Notes under the pieces: model-generated
Told to the model about the DNA's origin: nothing
What the model saw: the letters and a program-made list of their open reading frames with translations, nothing else
Database searches by the model: none
Made by a program: the position numbers and the translations under genes
Source of the DNA: Planctomycetota bacterium
GTDB taxonomy: Bacteria > Planctomycetota > Phycisphaerae > UBA1845 > PWPN01
NCBI GenBank assembly: GCA_029550525.1
Contig: JAKPHF010000070.1
Location: 62,001-126,000, forward strand
Reading direction: 5' to 3'
Length of the DNA: 64,000 nucleotides
Shown: piece by piece, positions 43,825-52,001 of the stretch
Numbering within the stretch: position 1 is the first letter of the stretch
How the letters are laid out: each line of letters opens with the position of its first letter

Positions 43825-45147
43825 CTACCGACGGATGCGCTCGCTCGGCGCGGTGTAGCCGTAGAGCGTCGTCCAGGCCGGTTGGACGCCGTAATAGTTG
43901 TGTACGCGCTGCTCCCACTCCGTACTGGCCATGTCGGGCCATGCGTCATTGTCGAACGACGGACCGCTCTCCAACTCGCTCTCCGCCATGGTGACGGTCA
44001 CCTTGACGTCGTCCACCGGCCCGCTCAATTGCACCCTGGACCACGGGACCGGATAGCGCGTGTCGCTGAACAACCTGTCGGAGCCGATGACGGCATAGGC
44101 GATGCCCCCCGTGTTCATGTCCACCAGCAGGTCGTCCAGATCGCCCACGGTCTCGTTGTTCACCCCCTTGATGTTCTTGTCCATCAGCTTGCTGGCCCGG
44201 ACAATGGGACCGGGTGAGCCGCCATCCCGCCCGGCGGTCCATGACTGTGCGGGTTCTCGCCAAACAGGCTCGATCGGCGTGCCTCGGCGGGCCTGTCCGT
44301 GTTGCCATTCACCCCGCTGCTCCCGTTCCCAGATGCTCTGGCCGGGCGGCGGCGGCTGGTACTGGATGTCGGGATCAGAGATGTCGAATTCCAACTCCCC
44401 GTACTGCTCACCGCGCATGCTCTGATCCTGCCGCAACGGCCTGAGCGGCCGATCGGATCGCCGCGCGCCGCGGTCCGTGCTGGAATCGCGATAACCGAAG
44501 AGATCCAGTTGGATATCCGGGTCGCGCAGCATCCCGGTGCCCGTTCGGCCCGCCCGCCCCGGGCTTACCCAGTAGGGCTGGACGGCGAAGAGTTCATGCG
44601 TGTCGAGGGCCCAGCCCGAGTCGTTCAGCACGGCATACCGGTTCGTATCGACAGCCGAGAGCCGGCTGAGGATTCTGCCGTCCGTCTCCAGCAAGACCTG
44701 ATCGCCGGCGGCGAGAGATCGCAGCACCGAGAAAGGAACCGCCACCCGCCGCGGCCCCTGCTCGCGACTACTGCCTCGATCGATGATGGCATAGGCGACC
44801 ACGCCATGTTCCGTATCGATGGCCAAGTCGTCGATTTCACCGGCGCGGCTGTCGTTCACGTCGACCACACTGGCTCCGATGAGCCTGGACGCCCGCCGAA
44901 GATCCGGCTGATACGCCTCGGCTGTCGAACGCGGGTCGCTGCGCGGGGCCAGTATCGCCGAGCGATCGGGCGAGCCCATCCGGCCGGCATCGCGGTCCAT
45001 CCAACTTCGGCTTGACCGGTCGCCCCAGGCATCCTGGCGAGATCGCCAATCCCCGTCCTGCTGCGGTCGCGGTTGCCCTTGGGGCAAGGCAACCGTCGTC
45101 ATTGCCAGCACCGCCAGACCGGTCTTCATTGTCTGTCTGAAGGACAT
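43825..45147 (-). CDS. exported protein with two PRC-barrel domains
   Basis: The ATG at 45147 is preceded by GAGGGAG and gives 440 residues. A signal peptide (MSFRQTMKTGLAVLAMTTVA) is followed by a charged, low-complexity linker. Two PRC-barrel-like domains are visible: one at about 85-190 (ASRLIGASVVDVNDSRAGEI, then EIDDLAIDTEHGVVAYAIID) and one at about 330-430 (ASKLMDKNIKGVNNETVGDL, DDLLVDMNTGGIAYAVIG). Between them lies a Gln/Arg/Asp-rich stretch. PRC barrels are small beta domains in RNA processing, photosynthesis and stress proteins. An exported tandem version may respond to the envelope environment, but that is inference. Confidence 0.85.
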   Translation of the reverse strand: MSFRQTMKTGLAVLAMTTVALPQGQPRPQQDGDWRSRQDAWGDRSSRSWMDRDAGRMGSPDRSAILAPRSDPRSTAEAYQPDLRRASRLIGASVVDVNDSRAGEIDDLAIDTEHGVVAYAIIDRGSSREQGPRRVAVPFSVLRSLAAGDQVLLETDGRILSRLSAVDTNRYAVLNDSGWALDTHELFAVQPYWVSPGRAGRTGTGMLRDPDIQLDLFGYRDSSTDRGARRSDRPLRPLRQDQSMRGEQYGELEFDISDPDIQYQPPPPGQSIWEREQRGEWQHGQARRGTPIEPVWREPAQSWTAGRDGGSPGPIVRASKLMDKNIKGVNNETVGDLDDLLVDMNTGGIAYAVIGSDRLFSDTRYPVPWSRVQLSGPVDDVKVTVTMAESELESGPSFDNDAWPDMASTEWEQRVHNYYGVQPAWTTLYGYTAPSERIRR

Positions 45148-45693
45148 GCTGAATCTCCCTCGGCAAATAAAGCCTCGACTTCGTCGCGTTTTGCATTGTC
45201 GATCCGAACCGCCCCTGGGCAGGCGACTGCACATTGCCCGCTTACTCATGTAGTAGCCGGCACGGCCACGCTGACGTGCAGCTCGACTGCCCTTCCCTCG
45301 CCCAGCCTGTTGTCTATAGACCCTGGCAGTGCCGGGAGCCTCTGCGGCAATCGCTTTTTCTCCGCTCGGAAAACGGCTCAAGCCGGCTTCCCCCGAGCCC
45401 ACACTCCGGCGACGGCGGCCGAAATCTCAGGGCTCCGCTGGACGATTCGGGTGGCTGAACACACCTCGCCGATGCGGGCAATGGCCGCCCGCCCCCTACC
45501 GGCCGGCGGTGTGGACAGCCAGGAAGAACGAAGGCATAATTACGCCGAAAGCGCTCGCTAAATGCTTTTAGGTGCACGTTTCGCGGCGGCGTCCGGCGTC
45601 CGTGCAGCGTCTCGACGTGCCGTCCTGGCCGGACACCGGATGGCTAGAAGCACGCGCGTTCCCCAATCGCGTCCATCTGCAGAGGAGACTGAC
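45148..45693. other. divergent intergenic region of about 550 bases
   Basis: It separates the PRC-barrel gene (minus) from the symporter gene (plus). Open frames through it have no recognisable product or ribosome binding site. I see no confident promoter, riboswitch or repeat. Confidence 0.4.
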
Positions 45694-47988
45694 GTGCGAT
45701 TCCTCAATTCTGTCGACTACGGCGTGATCGGTTTGTACTGCCTGGTCATCGTGGCCATGGGCCTGTACCTGCAACGGCGGGCCTCGCAGAATCTGGAGTC
45801 CTACTTCCTCGGTGGACGCAAGTTACCGTGGTGGGCGCTGGGCATCTCGGGCATGCTCAACTACCTCGACATGTCCGGGACCATGGTGATCGTCTCGCTC
45901 CTGTACATGCTCGGGCCGCGCGGGTTCTTCATCGAGTTTCGCGGCGGAGCCTGCCTGGTCCTGGCGTTCATGATGTGTTGGACGGGCAAGTGGTATCGCC
46001 GGAGCAACTGCATGACCGGTGCCGAGTGGCAGGTCTACCGTTTCGGCATGGGGCCGGACGCCAAGGCCGCCCGCCTGATCAGCTCGATTTCGGGCATCTG
46101 CTTCACGTTCGGCCTGCTGGCCTATCTGATCGTCGGGGCGATGAAGTTCCTGCCTATGTTCGTGCCGCTCTCGCCGTTCTACTGCGCCCTCATCATGGTC
46201 GGTCTGACCACCCTCTATACCGTCCTCGCGGGGTTCCTGGGCGTGGTGTATACGGACATTCTCCAGGCATTCATCATCGTCGTCAGCATCGTCATTATCT
46301 CGGTGATGGCCATCCTGCAGATTCAGCAGAGTCCTGCTCCCCTCTCGGAGGTGGCTACCCAGGTCACGCAGATCAAGGACTGGATGAGCAGCCTGCCCAC
46401 GCTCGTGGCCGAGATGCCCAAGGGCTACGAGAACTACAGCCTGTTCATGCTGGTGATCGGCTTCTACTTCTTCCGCAACGTCCTCAACGGCATGGGCACG
46501 GGGGCCGATCAGAAGTATCTCAGCGCCCGCAACGAGCGAGAGTGCGGCCTGTTGACGTTCTTCTGGATCTGGATGATGTCGCTGCGCTGGCCCATGATGA
46601 TGGGCTTTGCCGTGCTCGGCCTGTTCCTCGTCCACGACATTTTCCCCGACCAGAAAGCCATCGCCGAGACGGAGATGGCCATCAAAACGCACTACGCCGC
46701 CCAGGCCAACCCCGGGTATGAGTTCGATCTGCACAAGGCTGCTCGCGTGGCTGCTGCCGTGCCGCGGGCTCAGTGGAACAAGATCCTCAACGACGCGAAC
46801 ACGCCCAAGGGCGTGGACGCCGAGACGGCATCGAAGCTGGCCGCCGAACTCGGACCGGAGTGGCAGGCGGAACTGGCCGGCCTCGTGGAGCAGGATGAAC
46901 GCATCGCCCAAGCCGTTCCCGAAAAGAACTGGGAGTTCATCCTGGCCCAGTTGATTCAAAAGCCGGATGAGCACCCGGCCCTGCGAGACCGGATCCGGGA
47001 GTTGCTCGGCGAGAAGTGGGACGAAAAGCTCAGCCTCGTGGGCTATCGCGGAACGATCAGCAGCGAACGCGTCCTGCCCGCGGTCATCCTGATGGAAGTT
47101 CCGCGGGGCCTGCGAGGTCTGTTCGTGGTGGCGCTGGTCGCGGCAGCCATGTCCACGTTCGCGCCCATGGTGAACGGCGCGGTGGCCACGTTCACGCGTG
47201 ACATATATCAGGCTTTCCTGCGGAAGAACGCCAAGAACTTCGAGCTGATGACGGCCAGCTATCTGTTCGGCATGGTGGTGGTGGCGGGCGGCTTCGGCAT
47301 GGCGTACCGGTCCACGACGATTAACGAAATCTGGGACTGGCTGATGATGGGCCTGGGCACGGCCACGTTCGTGCCGCAGATCCTGCGGATGTACTGGTGG
47401 CGGTTCAACGGGACCGGCGTGGTGGTCGGGACGGCCTGCGGCATCTGCTTCGCCTTCGCCGATCGCATCCTCACGCAGGCCGGCGTGTTCGACGCCATCA
47501 CGCGGGCCTATCCCTGGTTCCACTGGGCGCCCATGTGGGAGTTCGGCGTGCTACTGACGCTGTGCACGCTGGCTTGCGTGGTCGGCAGCTACCTGGCTCC
47601 GCCCACCAAGCGGGAAGTGCTCGAGCACTTCTACAAGACGACGCGGCCGTTCGGCTTCTGGAAGCCGTTGCGAGGCGTGCTCGATCCCGAGCAGGCCCGT
47701 GCCACGCGGCGCGAGCACTTCTACGACGTGATCTCGGTGCCGTTCGCGGTACTCTGGCAAATCACGCTGTTCCTGATCCCGATGCAGATGATCATCGGCA
47801 ATTGGCGCGAGTGTGCCGTCACGGCCGTGCTGTGCGTGGTAGGCCTGGTGGGGCTCTTGATCTTCTGGTATCGCCACCTGCCCCCCGCCCGCGACGGCGT
47901 GGAGCACGGCGGCGACCTGGCGCTCATCCGGAGCTTCTACGAGCAGCCGGCGTCGTCCCCGGTTCCGGAGCCGGTCCGGGCGAGCTGA
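45694..47988 (+). CDS. sodium:solute symporter (SSS/SLC5 family) with a large soluble insertion
   Basis: The GTG at 45694 follows GAGGAG by six bases and yields 764 residues starting MRFLNSVDYGVIGLYC. The LeuT-type N-terminus is clear: NLESYFLGGRKLPWWALGIS and the following helix NYLDMSGTMVIVSLLY. Multiple helices follow, with VALVAAAMSTFAPMVNGAVA typical of TM8 and the Na+ site. Between about 327 and 447 a hydrophilic stretch of about 120 residues (EMAIKTHYAAQANPG through GEKWDEKLSLVG) interrupts the helices. Planctomycete SSS transporters often carry such loops. It should import a sugar, organic acid or amino acid with Na+. The sulfatase gene begins 70 bases downstream. Confidence 0.9.
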   Translation: MRFLNSVDYGVIGLYCLVIVAMGLYLQRRASQNLESYFLGGRKLPWWALGISGMLNYLDMSGTMVIVSLLYMLGPRGFFIEFRGGACLVLAFMMCWTGKWYRRSNCMTGAEWQVYRFGMGPDAKAARLISSISGICFTFGLLAYLIVGAMKFLPMFVPLSPFYCALIMVGLTTLYTVLAGFLGVVYTDILQAFIIVVSIVIISVMAILQIQQSPAPLSEVATQVTQIKDWMSSLPTLVAEMPKGYENYSLFMLVIGFYFFRNVLNGMGTGADQKYLSARNERECGLLTFFWIWMMSLRWPMMMGFAVLGLFLVHDIFPDQKAIAETEMAIKTHYAAQANPGYEFDLHKAARVAAAVPRAQWNKILNDANTPKGVDAETASKLAAELGPEWQAELAGLVEQDERIAQAVPEKNWEFILAQLIQKPDEHPALRDRIRELLGEKWDEKLSLVGYRGTISSERVLPAVILMEVPRGLRGLFVVALVAAAMSTFAPMVNGAVATFTRDIYQAFLRKNAKNFELMTASYLFGMVVVAGGFGMAYRSTTINEIWDWLMMGLGTATFVPQILRMYWWRFNGTGVVVGTACGICFAFADRILTQAGVFDAITRAYPWFHWAPMWEFGVLLTLCTLACVVGSYLAPPTKREVLEHFYKTTRPFGFWKPLRGVLDPEQARATRREHFYDVISVPFAVLWQITLFLIPMQMIIGNWRECAVTAVLCVVGLVGLLIFWYRHLPPARDGVEHGGDLALIRSFYEQPASSPVPEPVRAS

Positions 47989-48058
47989 CGCGAACGTGGC
48001 CGGTGGGATTGCCGATAACCGACAGTGCAATGCGTGGACTGGCCTGGGAGGAAGCCAC

Positions 48059-49489
48059 ATGGTTCGGATCGCGTGTTTGGGGCTGATGGTGTCTGTGATT
48101 CTTCATGCGGCCGCAATGTCGGCGCGAGGCGCCGCGGCTATTGATGCCCCGCGCCGACCCAACGTGGTCATCCTCTTGGCCGATCAGTGGCGATGGGCGG
48201 AAACGGGTTGCTACGGCCACCCGGTGATCCGTACACCGAACGTCGATCGGCTGGCTGCCGCGGCAGGGCGTTTCACGCACGCATTCTCGAACTTTCCGCT
48301 TTGCTCGCCGGCTCGATCCGTGCTGCTGTCAGGACGATATGCTCGCTCTAACGGCGTGAGGGGCAACCAGGACCAGGAGGCGCAGCCGGGCCGACCCACC
48401 AACCAGGAGACCACCATTGCCGAGGCACTGGGCCGTGCCGATTATTTGACCGCGCTGGTGGGCAAGTGGCACTTGCGGCCCACGCCGGCTGCGCTCGGGT
48501 TCGCCGAGAGTCTCCGTTGCCGGATGCGGCACCGCTACTACCGACAGGTCTACTATCGCAACGAAGGCGAGCCTTCCGTGTGCGAGGAGTATTCCCCGCA
48601 CCACGAGACCGAGGCGGCCGTGCAGTTCATCCGCGATCACGTGGACCGACCGTTCTTCCTGTTCGTGTCGTACGGTCCTCCGCACATGCCGCTCGCCGAA
48701 CTGCCGGACCGCTATCGCACAATGTATGACCCGGCCCGCGTACTCCTGCGCGAGAACGTGTACAAAGACGGTCGGATGGCCTTCAACGAGCATTGGTTCA
48801 AAATCTACATGTGGGACTTTCAGTATTACGAGAACACTGACACGTTCCCGCATGGTCTGCCGAAGGACATGGATTTGCGCGACCTGATCGCGCTGTACTA
48901 CGGACAGATTACCGCGGTGGACGACTGCATCGGCCGGGTGCTGGACGCCATCCGGGAAACGGGCCTCGAGGAGGACACCATCGTTCTGTTCACCTCGGAT
49001 CATGGTGATCTGCTGGGCAGCCACCAACTGTTCAACAAGAACGCGCACTACGACGAGGCCGTTCGCGTGCCCATGGCCATCCGCTACCCCCGGCGGATCA
49101 AGCCGGCGGTCATCAGCGAACAGATCGCCAGTCTGGTCGACGTGATGCCCACGCTGCTGGAACTGTGCGGTGTGCCCGTGCCGGACTCCGTGCAAGGCAC
49201 GTCGCTGACCCCCGTGCTGGAGGGCCGCGAAGAGACGGTGGGCGAAAACGCCGCGTTTATCGAAACGTCCACGGCTGACGGCATTCGTACCCACCGGTTC
49301 ATGTACTCCGTGAACCGCAAGAAGCCGCGCCAGGAGCAGCTCTTCGATTGCGAGGCCGACCCGTTCCAGATGAACGACCTGTCGGCCGAACCGGCGCACG
49401 CCCAGACGCTCGCGTCGTTGCGCGAGCGTCTGGCCGCCTGGCGGGACCGCATGCCCGCCCAGGCACCCGCGTCCGAGCCGGCCCGCTGA
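48059..49489 (+). CDS. secreted sulfatase (Cys-type)
   Basis: The ATG at 48059 follows GGGAGGA and gives 476 residues with a signal peptide (IACLGLMVSVILHAAAMSARG). Metal site 1 is NVVILLADQWRW. The formylglycine site is C82 in LCSPARSVLLSGRY, which matches CxPxR and needs a formylglycine-generating enzyme not encoded here. GKWHLRP, TSDHGDLLGSHQLFNKNAHY and the C-terminal LFDCEADPFQMNDLS are typical of the family. It probably removes sulfate from algal or animal polysaccharide. It may be co-transcribed with the preceding symporter gene and with the following lipoprotein gene. Confidence 0.93.
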   Translation: MVRIACLGLMVSVILHAAAMSARGAAAIDAPRRPNVVILLADQWRWAETGCYGHPVIRTPNVDRLAAAAGRFTHAFSNFPLCSPARSVLLSGRYARSNGVRGNQDQEAQPGRPTNQETTIAEALGRADYLTALVGKWHLRPTPAALGFAESLRCRMRHRYYRQVYYRNEGEPSVCEEYSPHHETEAAVQFIRDHVDRPFFLFVSYGPPHMPLAELPDRYRTMYDPARVLLRENVYKDGRMAFNEHWFKIYMWDFQYYENTDTFPHGLPKDMDLRDLIALYYGQITAVDDCIGRVLDAIRETGLEEDTIVLFTSDHGDLLGSHQLFNKNAHYDEAVRVPMAIRYPRRIKPAVISEQIASLVDVMPTLLELCGVPVPDSVQGTSLTPVLEGREETVGENAAFIETSTADGIRTHRFMYSVNRKKPRQEQLFDCEADPFQMNDLSAEPAHAQTLASLRERLAAWRDRMPAQAPASEPAR

Positions 49490-49529
49490 TCACGAGCGAC
49501 GCGCTCACCCTACCAGCGCGCTCACCGCG

Positions 49530-49553
49530 AGCGGCGGGGCTTGCCCCCCGCTG
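49530..49553 (+). terminator. hairpin after the sulfatase gene
   Basis: AGCGG-C-GGGGC pairs with GCCCC-C-CCGCT with one C-C mismatch and a TT turn, about 40 bases after the sulfatase stop. GAGCGGCGGGGCTT is also the core of the hairpin at 43769-43790 read on the other strand. Confidence 0.45.
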
Positions 49554-49672
49554 ACTCCTTTCGACGTGGCCGTGCACACGCGTCTTGGACACCCTATTGA
49601 AACGCTTTACCCAGCACGGTCCATCGCTTATCTTCTGCTTCTCCGAGGGACTAGCGAATAAGGAGAATCGAC

Positions 49673-51289
49673 GTGCGTGCGAATCGTCTGGCCTTGTTGT
49701 CGGGACTGTGCCTGATCGTGATGCTGGCTGGCTGTGGCCGGCAACTCGGAACCGTCCGCCTGTCGAAAGAGGCCTACATCGACAAGTGCAAAGGGGCCTG
49801 GGCGGGCCAGATGATCGGCGTATGCTACGGCGAGCCCTATCAGTTCCAATACAACGGGCAGATCGTGCCGGCCCCCTTGCGAGAATGGAAGCCCGAACTG
49901 GTCGAAGGTGCCATTCGCCAGGACGACGTTTATGTTGAGCTGACGTTCCTTGCCGCTCTCGAAGCCCACGGCCTGGACATCACGCCGGAGCAGGCGGGCC
50001 TGGCGTTCGCGGCCACCCCCTACCCGCTGTGGCATGCGAACCTGTACGGCCGGCTCAACATCCGCAACGGCATCATGCCCCCCCTGTCGGGCCATCCCAA
50101 GTACAACCGCCACGCCGACGACATCGACTTCCAGATCGAGGCTGACCTCCTGGGCATCATCTGTCCGGGCTTGCCCCACGAGTCGAACCGGCTGTGCGAC
50201 ATCTTCGGCCACATCATGAATCACGGTGACGGCGTGTACGGCGGCATGTTCATGGCCGGCATGTACACCGAGGCCTACTTCGAGTCCGACGACGTGGTCA
50301 AGGTCATCCGGGCCGGCATGGCCTGCATCCCAAAGGAGTCTTCGTACTATCAGTGCATCGATGACACGTTGCGTTGGTGCCGACAGTATCCCGATGACTG
50401 GACCGAGGTCTGGCGACGGGTCGAGGAAAAGTACAATGACGACGTGGACTGCATCCCCGGCAACCCGCACAACATCGACGCCCGCATCAACGGCGCGTAC
50501 ACGGTGATCGGCCTCATGTACGGCGGCGGCGATCTACTCAAGACCATCGAAGTGTGCACGCGGTGCGGCCAGGACGCCGACTCATCCACCGCCAACGCCG
50601 GCGGCATCATCGGCTGCATGAAGGGCTACAACGCCCTCGACCCGCGGTTGACCAGCGGGATCCCCGCCATCGCCGATCAGAAGTTCCTCGGCACGGATTA
50701 TTCGTTCAACACGCTGGTGCCGGCGTGCCTGCGAGTGACCGAGGCCATCGTGCGTCGCACCGGCGGCGAGGTGATCGACGACGCGCTGTTGATCGCACGG
50801 CAATCCCCGCGGGCCCCCGAGACGCTCGAAAGCTGGCCCGACAAGCGCGAGATGGTCCGTGCGCCGGTGACGCAGCACGAGATCGATCTGTGGAACTCAC
50901 AGTTCAAGCGGGTGGAGATCCAGTCGAAGTTCGACGGCGGCTTCTACCCGCGCGAGTACGGCCGAACCAACGTGCTGCAGATCATGCCCATCACGCCTGC
51001 TCAGCCGGTGGCCATCGAAGCCCGAATGCAGGTGCCCGATTCGAGCAAGCCGTCGTTGAAGCTGGAACTGGCCAGCGACACGCAGCACGGCGACTATCGC
51101 GTGAAGGTGTTCGTGAACGATCGGCTGGTGGGTGATACGGTAGTCCGCACGGACGATGGTGAGTTCGCCATCCATCGCTTCGAGCTGGGCGACGTGGCCG
51201 CCGGCTCGACGGCGACCATCCGCATCGAGTTCCACGCCAACGATTGGGCGGTCAACAGCGCGTTCATCCGCAACGTCGTAATGGAGTAG
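49673..51289 (+). CDS. ADP-ribosylglycohydrolase-family lipoprotein
   Basis: The GTG at 49673 follows AAGGAG by seven bases and gives 538 residues. The N-terminus is a lipoprotein signal (LLSGLCLIVMLAGCGRQL, lipobox LAGC). The ADP-ribosylglycohydrolase fold is indicated by KGAWAGQMIGVCYGEP, GAIRQDDVYVELTF, YNRHADDIDFQIEADLLG, NHGDGVYGGMFMAGMYTEAYF and CGQDADSSTANAGGIIGCMKG, which carry the paired Asp metal ligands. The last 150 residues form a beta sandwich, probably carbohydrate binding. A surface location is unusual for de-ADP-ribosylation, so the true substrate may be another N- or O-glycoside. It follows the sulfatase in the same direction. Confidence 0.88.
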   Translation: MRANRLALLSGLCLIVMLAGCGRQLGTVRLSKEAYIDKCKGAWAGQMIGVCYGEPYQFQYNGQIVPAPLREWKPELVEGAIRQDDVYVELTFLAALEAHGLDITPEQAGLAFAATPYPLWHANLYGRLNIRNGIMPPLSGHPKYNRHADDIDFQIEADLLGIICPGLPHESNRLCDIFGHIMNHGDGVYGGMFMAGMYTEAYFESDDVVKVIRAGMACIPKESSYYQCIDDTLRWCRQYPDDWTEVWRRVEEKYNDDVDCIPGNPHNIDARINGAYTVIGLMYGGGDLLKTIEVCTRCGQDADSSTANAGGIIGCMKGYNALDPRLTSGIPAIADQKFLGTDYSFNTLVPACLRVTEAIVRRTGGEVIDDALLIARQSPRAPETLESWPDKREMVRAPVTQHEIDLWNSQFKRVEIQSKFDGGFYPREYGRTNVLQIMPITPAQPVAIEARMQVPDSSKPSLKLELASDTQHGDYRVKVFVNDRLVGDTVVRTDDGEFAIHRFELGDVAAGSTATIRIEFHANDWAVNSAFIRNVVME

Positions 51290-51343
51290 AACCCCACCGC
51301 TGCGGGATTCGCACGCGTGAGCGAACGCCCGGTCGGACTGAGT

Positions 51344-51364
51344 CCGCCGGGACAAGCCCGGCGG
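51344..51364 (+). terminator. hairpin after the ADP-ribosylglycohydrolase gene
   Basis: CCGCCGGG and CCCGGCGG pair around ACAAG, 55 bases after the stop codon. No T-run follows. Confidence 0.45.
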
Positions 51365-51459
51365 CTCTCTCCTCGCGTAGATTTCCGTGCGCAGATTCCG
51401 ACGAGCGGCGGGATTACCCCCACCGTCTCTTTACGATGCGTGTAGAGCAATCCGAGTCA

Positions 51460-51485
51460 GGAGGCGGGCAAGATTGCCCGCCTCC
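51460..51485. terminator. perfect hairpin between convergent genes
   Basis: GGAGGCGGGCA and TGCCCGCCTCC form an 11-base stem around AGAT. It sits 12 bases beyond the stop of the VOC gene (minus) and faces the lipoprotein gene (plus), so it could be bidirectional. It shares GGCGGGCAAGAT with the hairpin at 19571-19589. Confidence 0.6.
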
Positions 51486-51496
51486 ATCCTATCATC

Positions 51497-51979
51497 TCAA
51501 GCTTTGTTTCTGGGCCCGACGAGTTCGATAATGTTGCCGTCCGGATCGCGTATGCAGGTGAGCCAGGTGTTATCGCCGAAGCCTGCCGGCAGTTTGTAGG
51601 GCCCCTCGGCCAGCGGTGCCGCTCCGGCGCGGCGGGCCCGCTCGAGCACCACGTCGGTGTCGTCCACGTATAGCGTCAAGTAGCGGATACCCAGTCCCGA
51701 ATGAATGAATGTGTTGTCCGGTCGCTGACTAGCCGTGCCGCGGAACTGCATGATCTTGACATTGGTCGCGTCGCCGCCGTCGCCCAGTTGAAAGATGCGG
51801 ACGTCAAACGGTTTGCCCTTGTCGGTCAGCCCCGACTTCTCGCCCATCTCGGCCGGCACGCTGAAACCCTCGACCTCCTTGAAGCCGATGCCCTTGTAGA
51901 ACGCCGCCGCTTTCTCGATGTCGCTGACGACAATCCCGAAATCGACTCGCGCGCTGCTGAAACCCGGTTGTGTGCTCAC
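51497..51979 (-). CDS. VOC (glyoxalase/bleomycin-resistance) family protein
   Basis: The GTG at 51979 follows GGAGGTTT and yields 160 residues. The two beta-alpha-beta-beta-beta modules are clear: VDFGIVVSDIEKAAAFYKGI starts the first and GIRYLTLYVDDTDVVLERAR the second, ending IRDPDGNIIELVGP, whose Glu is a usual metal ligand. The reaction cannot be inferred; family members include glyoxalase I, dioxygenases and epimerases. The gene begins 22 bases after the SpoIIE-type phosphatase gene and is the last gene of the panB run on this strand. Confidence 0.9.
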   Translation of the reverse strand: MSTQPGFSSARVDFGIVVSDIEKAAAFYKGIGFKEVEGFSVPAEMGEKSGLTDKGKPFDVRIFQLGDGGDATNVKIMQFRGTASQRPDNTFIHSGLGIRYLTLYVDDTDVVLERARRAGAAPLAEGPYKLPAGFGDNTWLTCIRDPDGNIIELVGPRNKA

Positions 51980-52001
51980 AGCAAACCTCCTTGGCTGAAA
52001 A

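Noticed and set aside
42054-43994. Plus-strand open frame of 646 codons opposite the AI-2E-family gene
   Set aside because: Composition is Arg/Gly/His-rich without family motifs; the opposite strand encodes a recognisable membrane protein.
45823-47523. Antisense open frame of 566 codons across the symporter gene
   Set aside because: It is a shadow of GC-rich codon use; the product is His/Gln/Arg-rich with no motif, while the sense strand has a clear SSS transporter with its own ribosome binding site.
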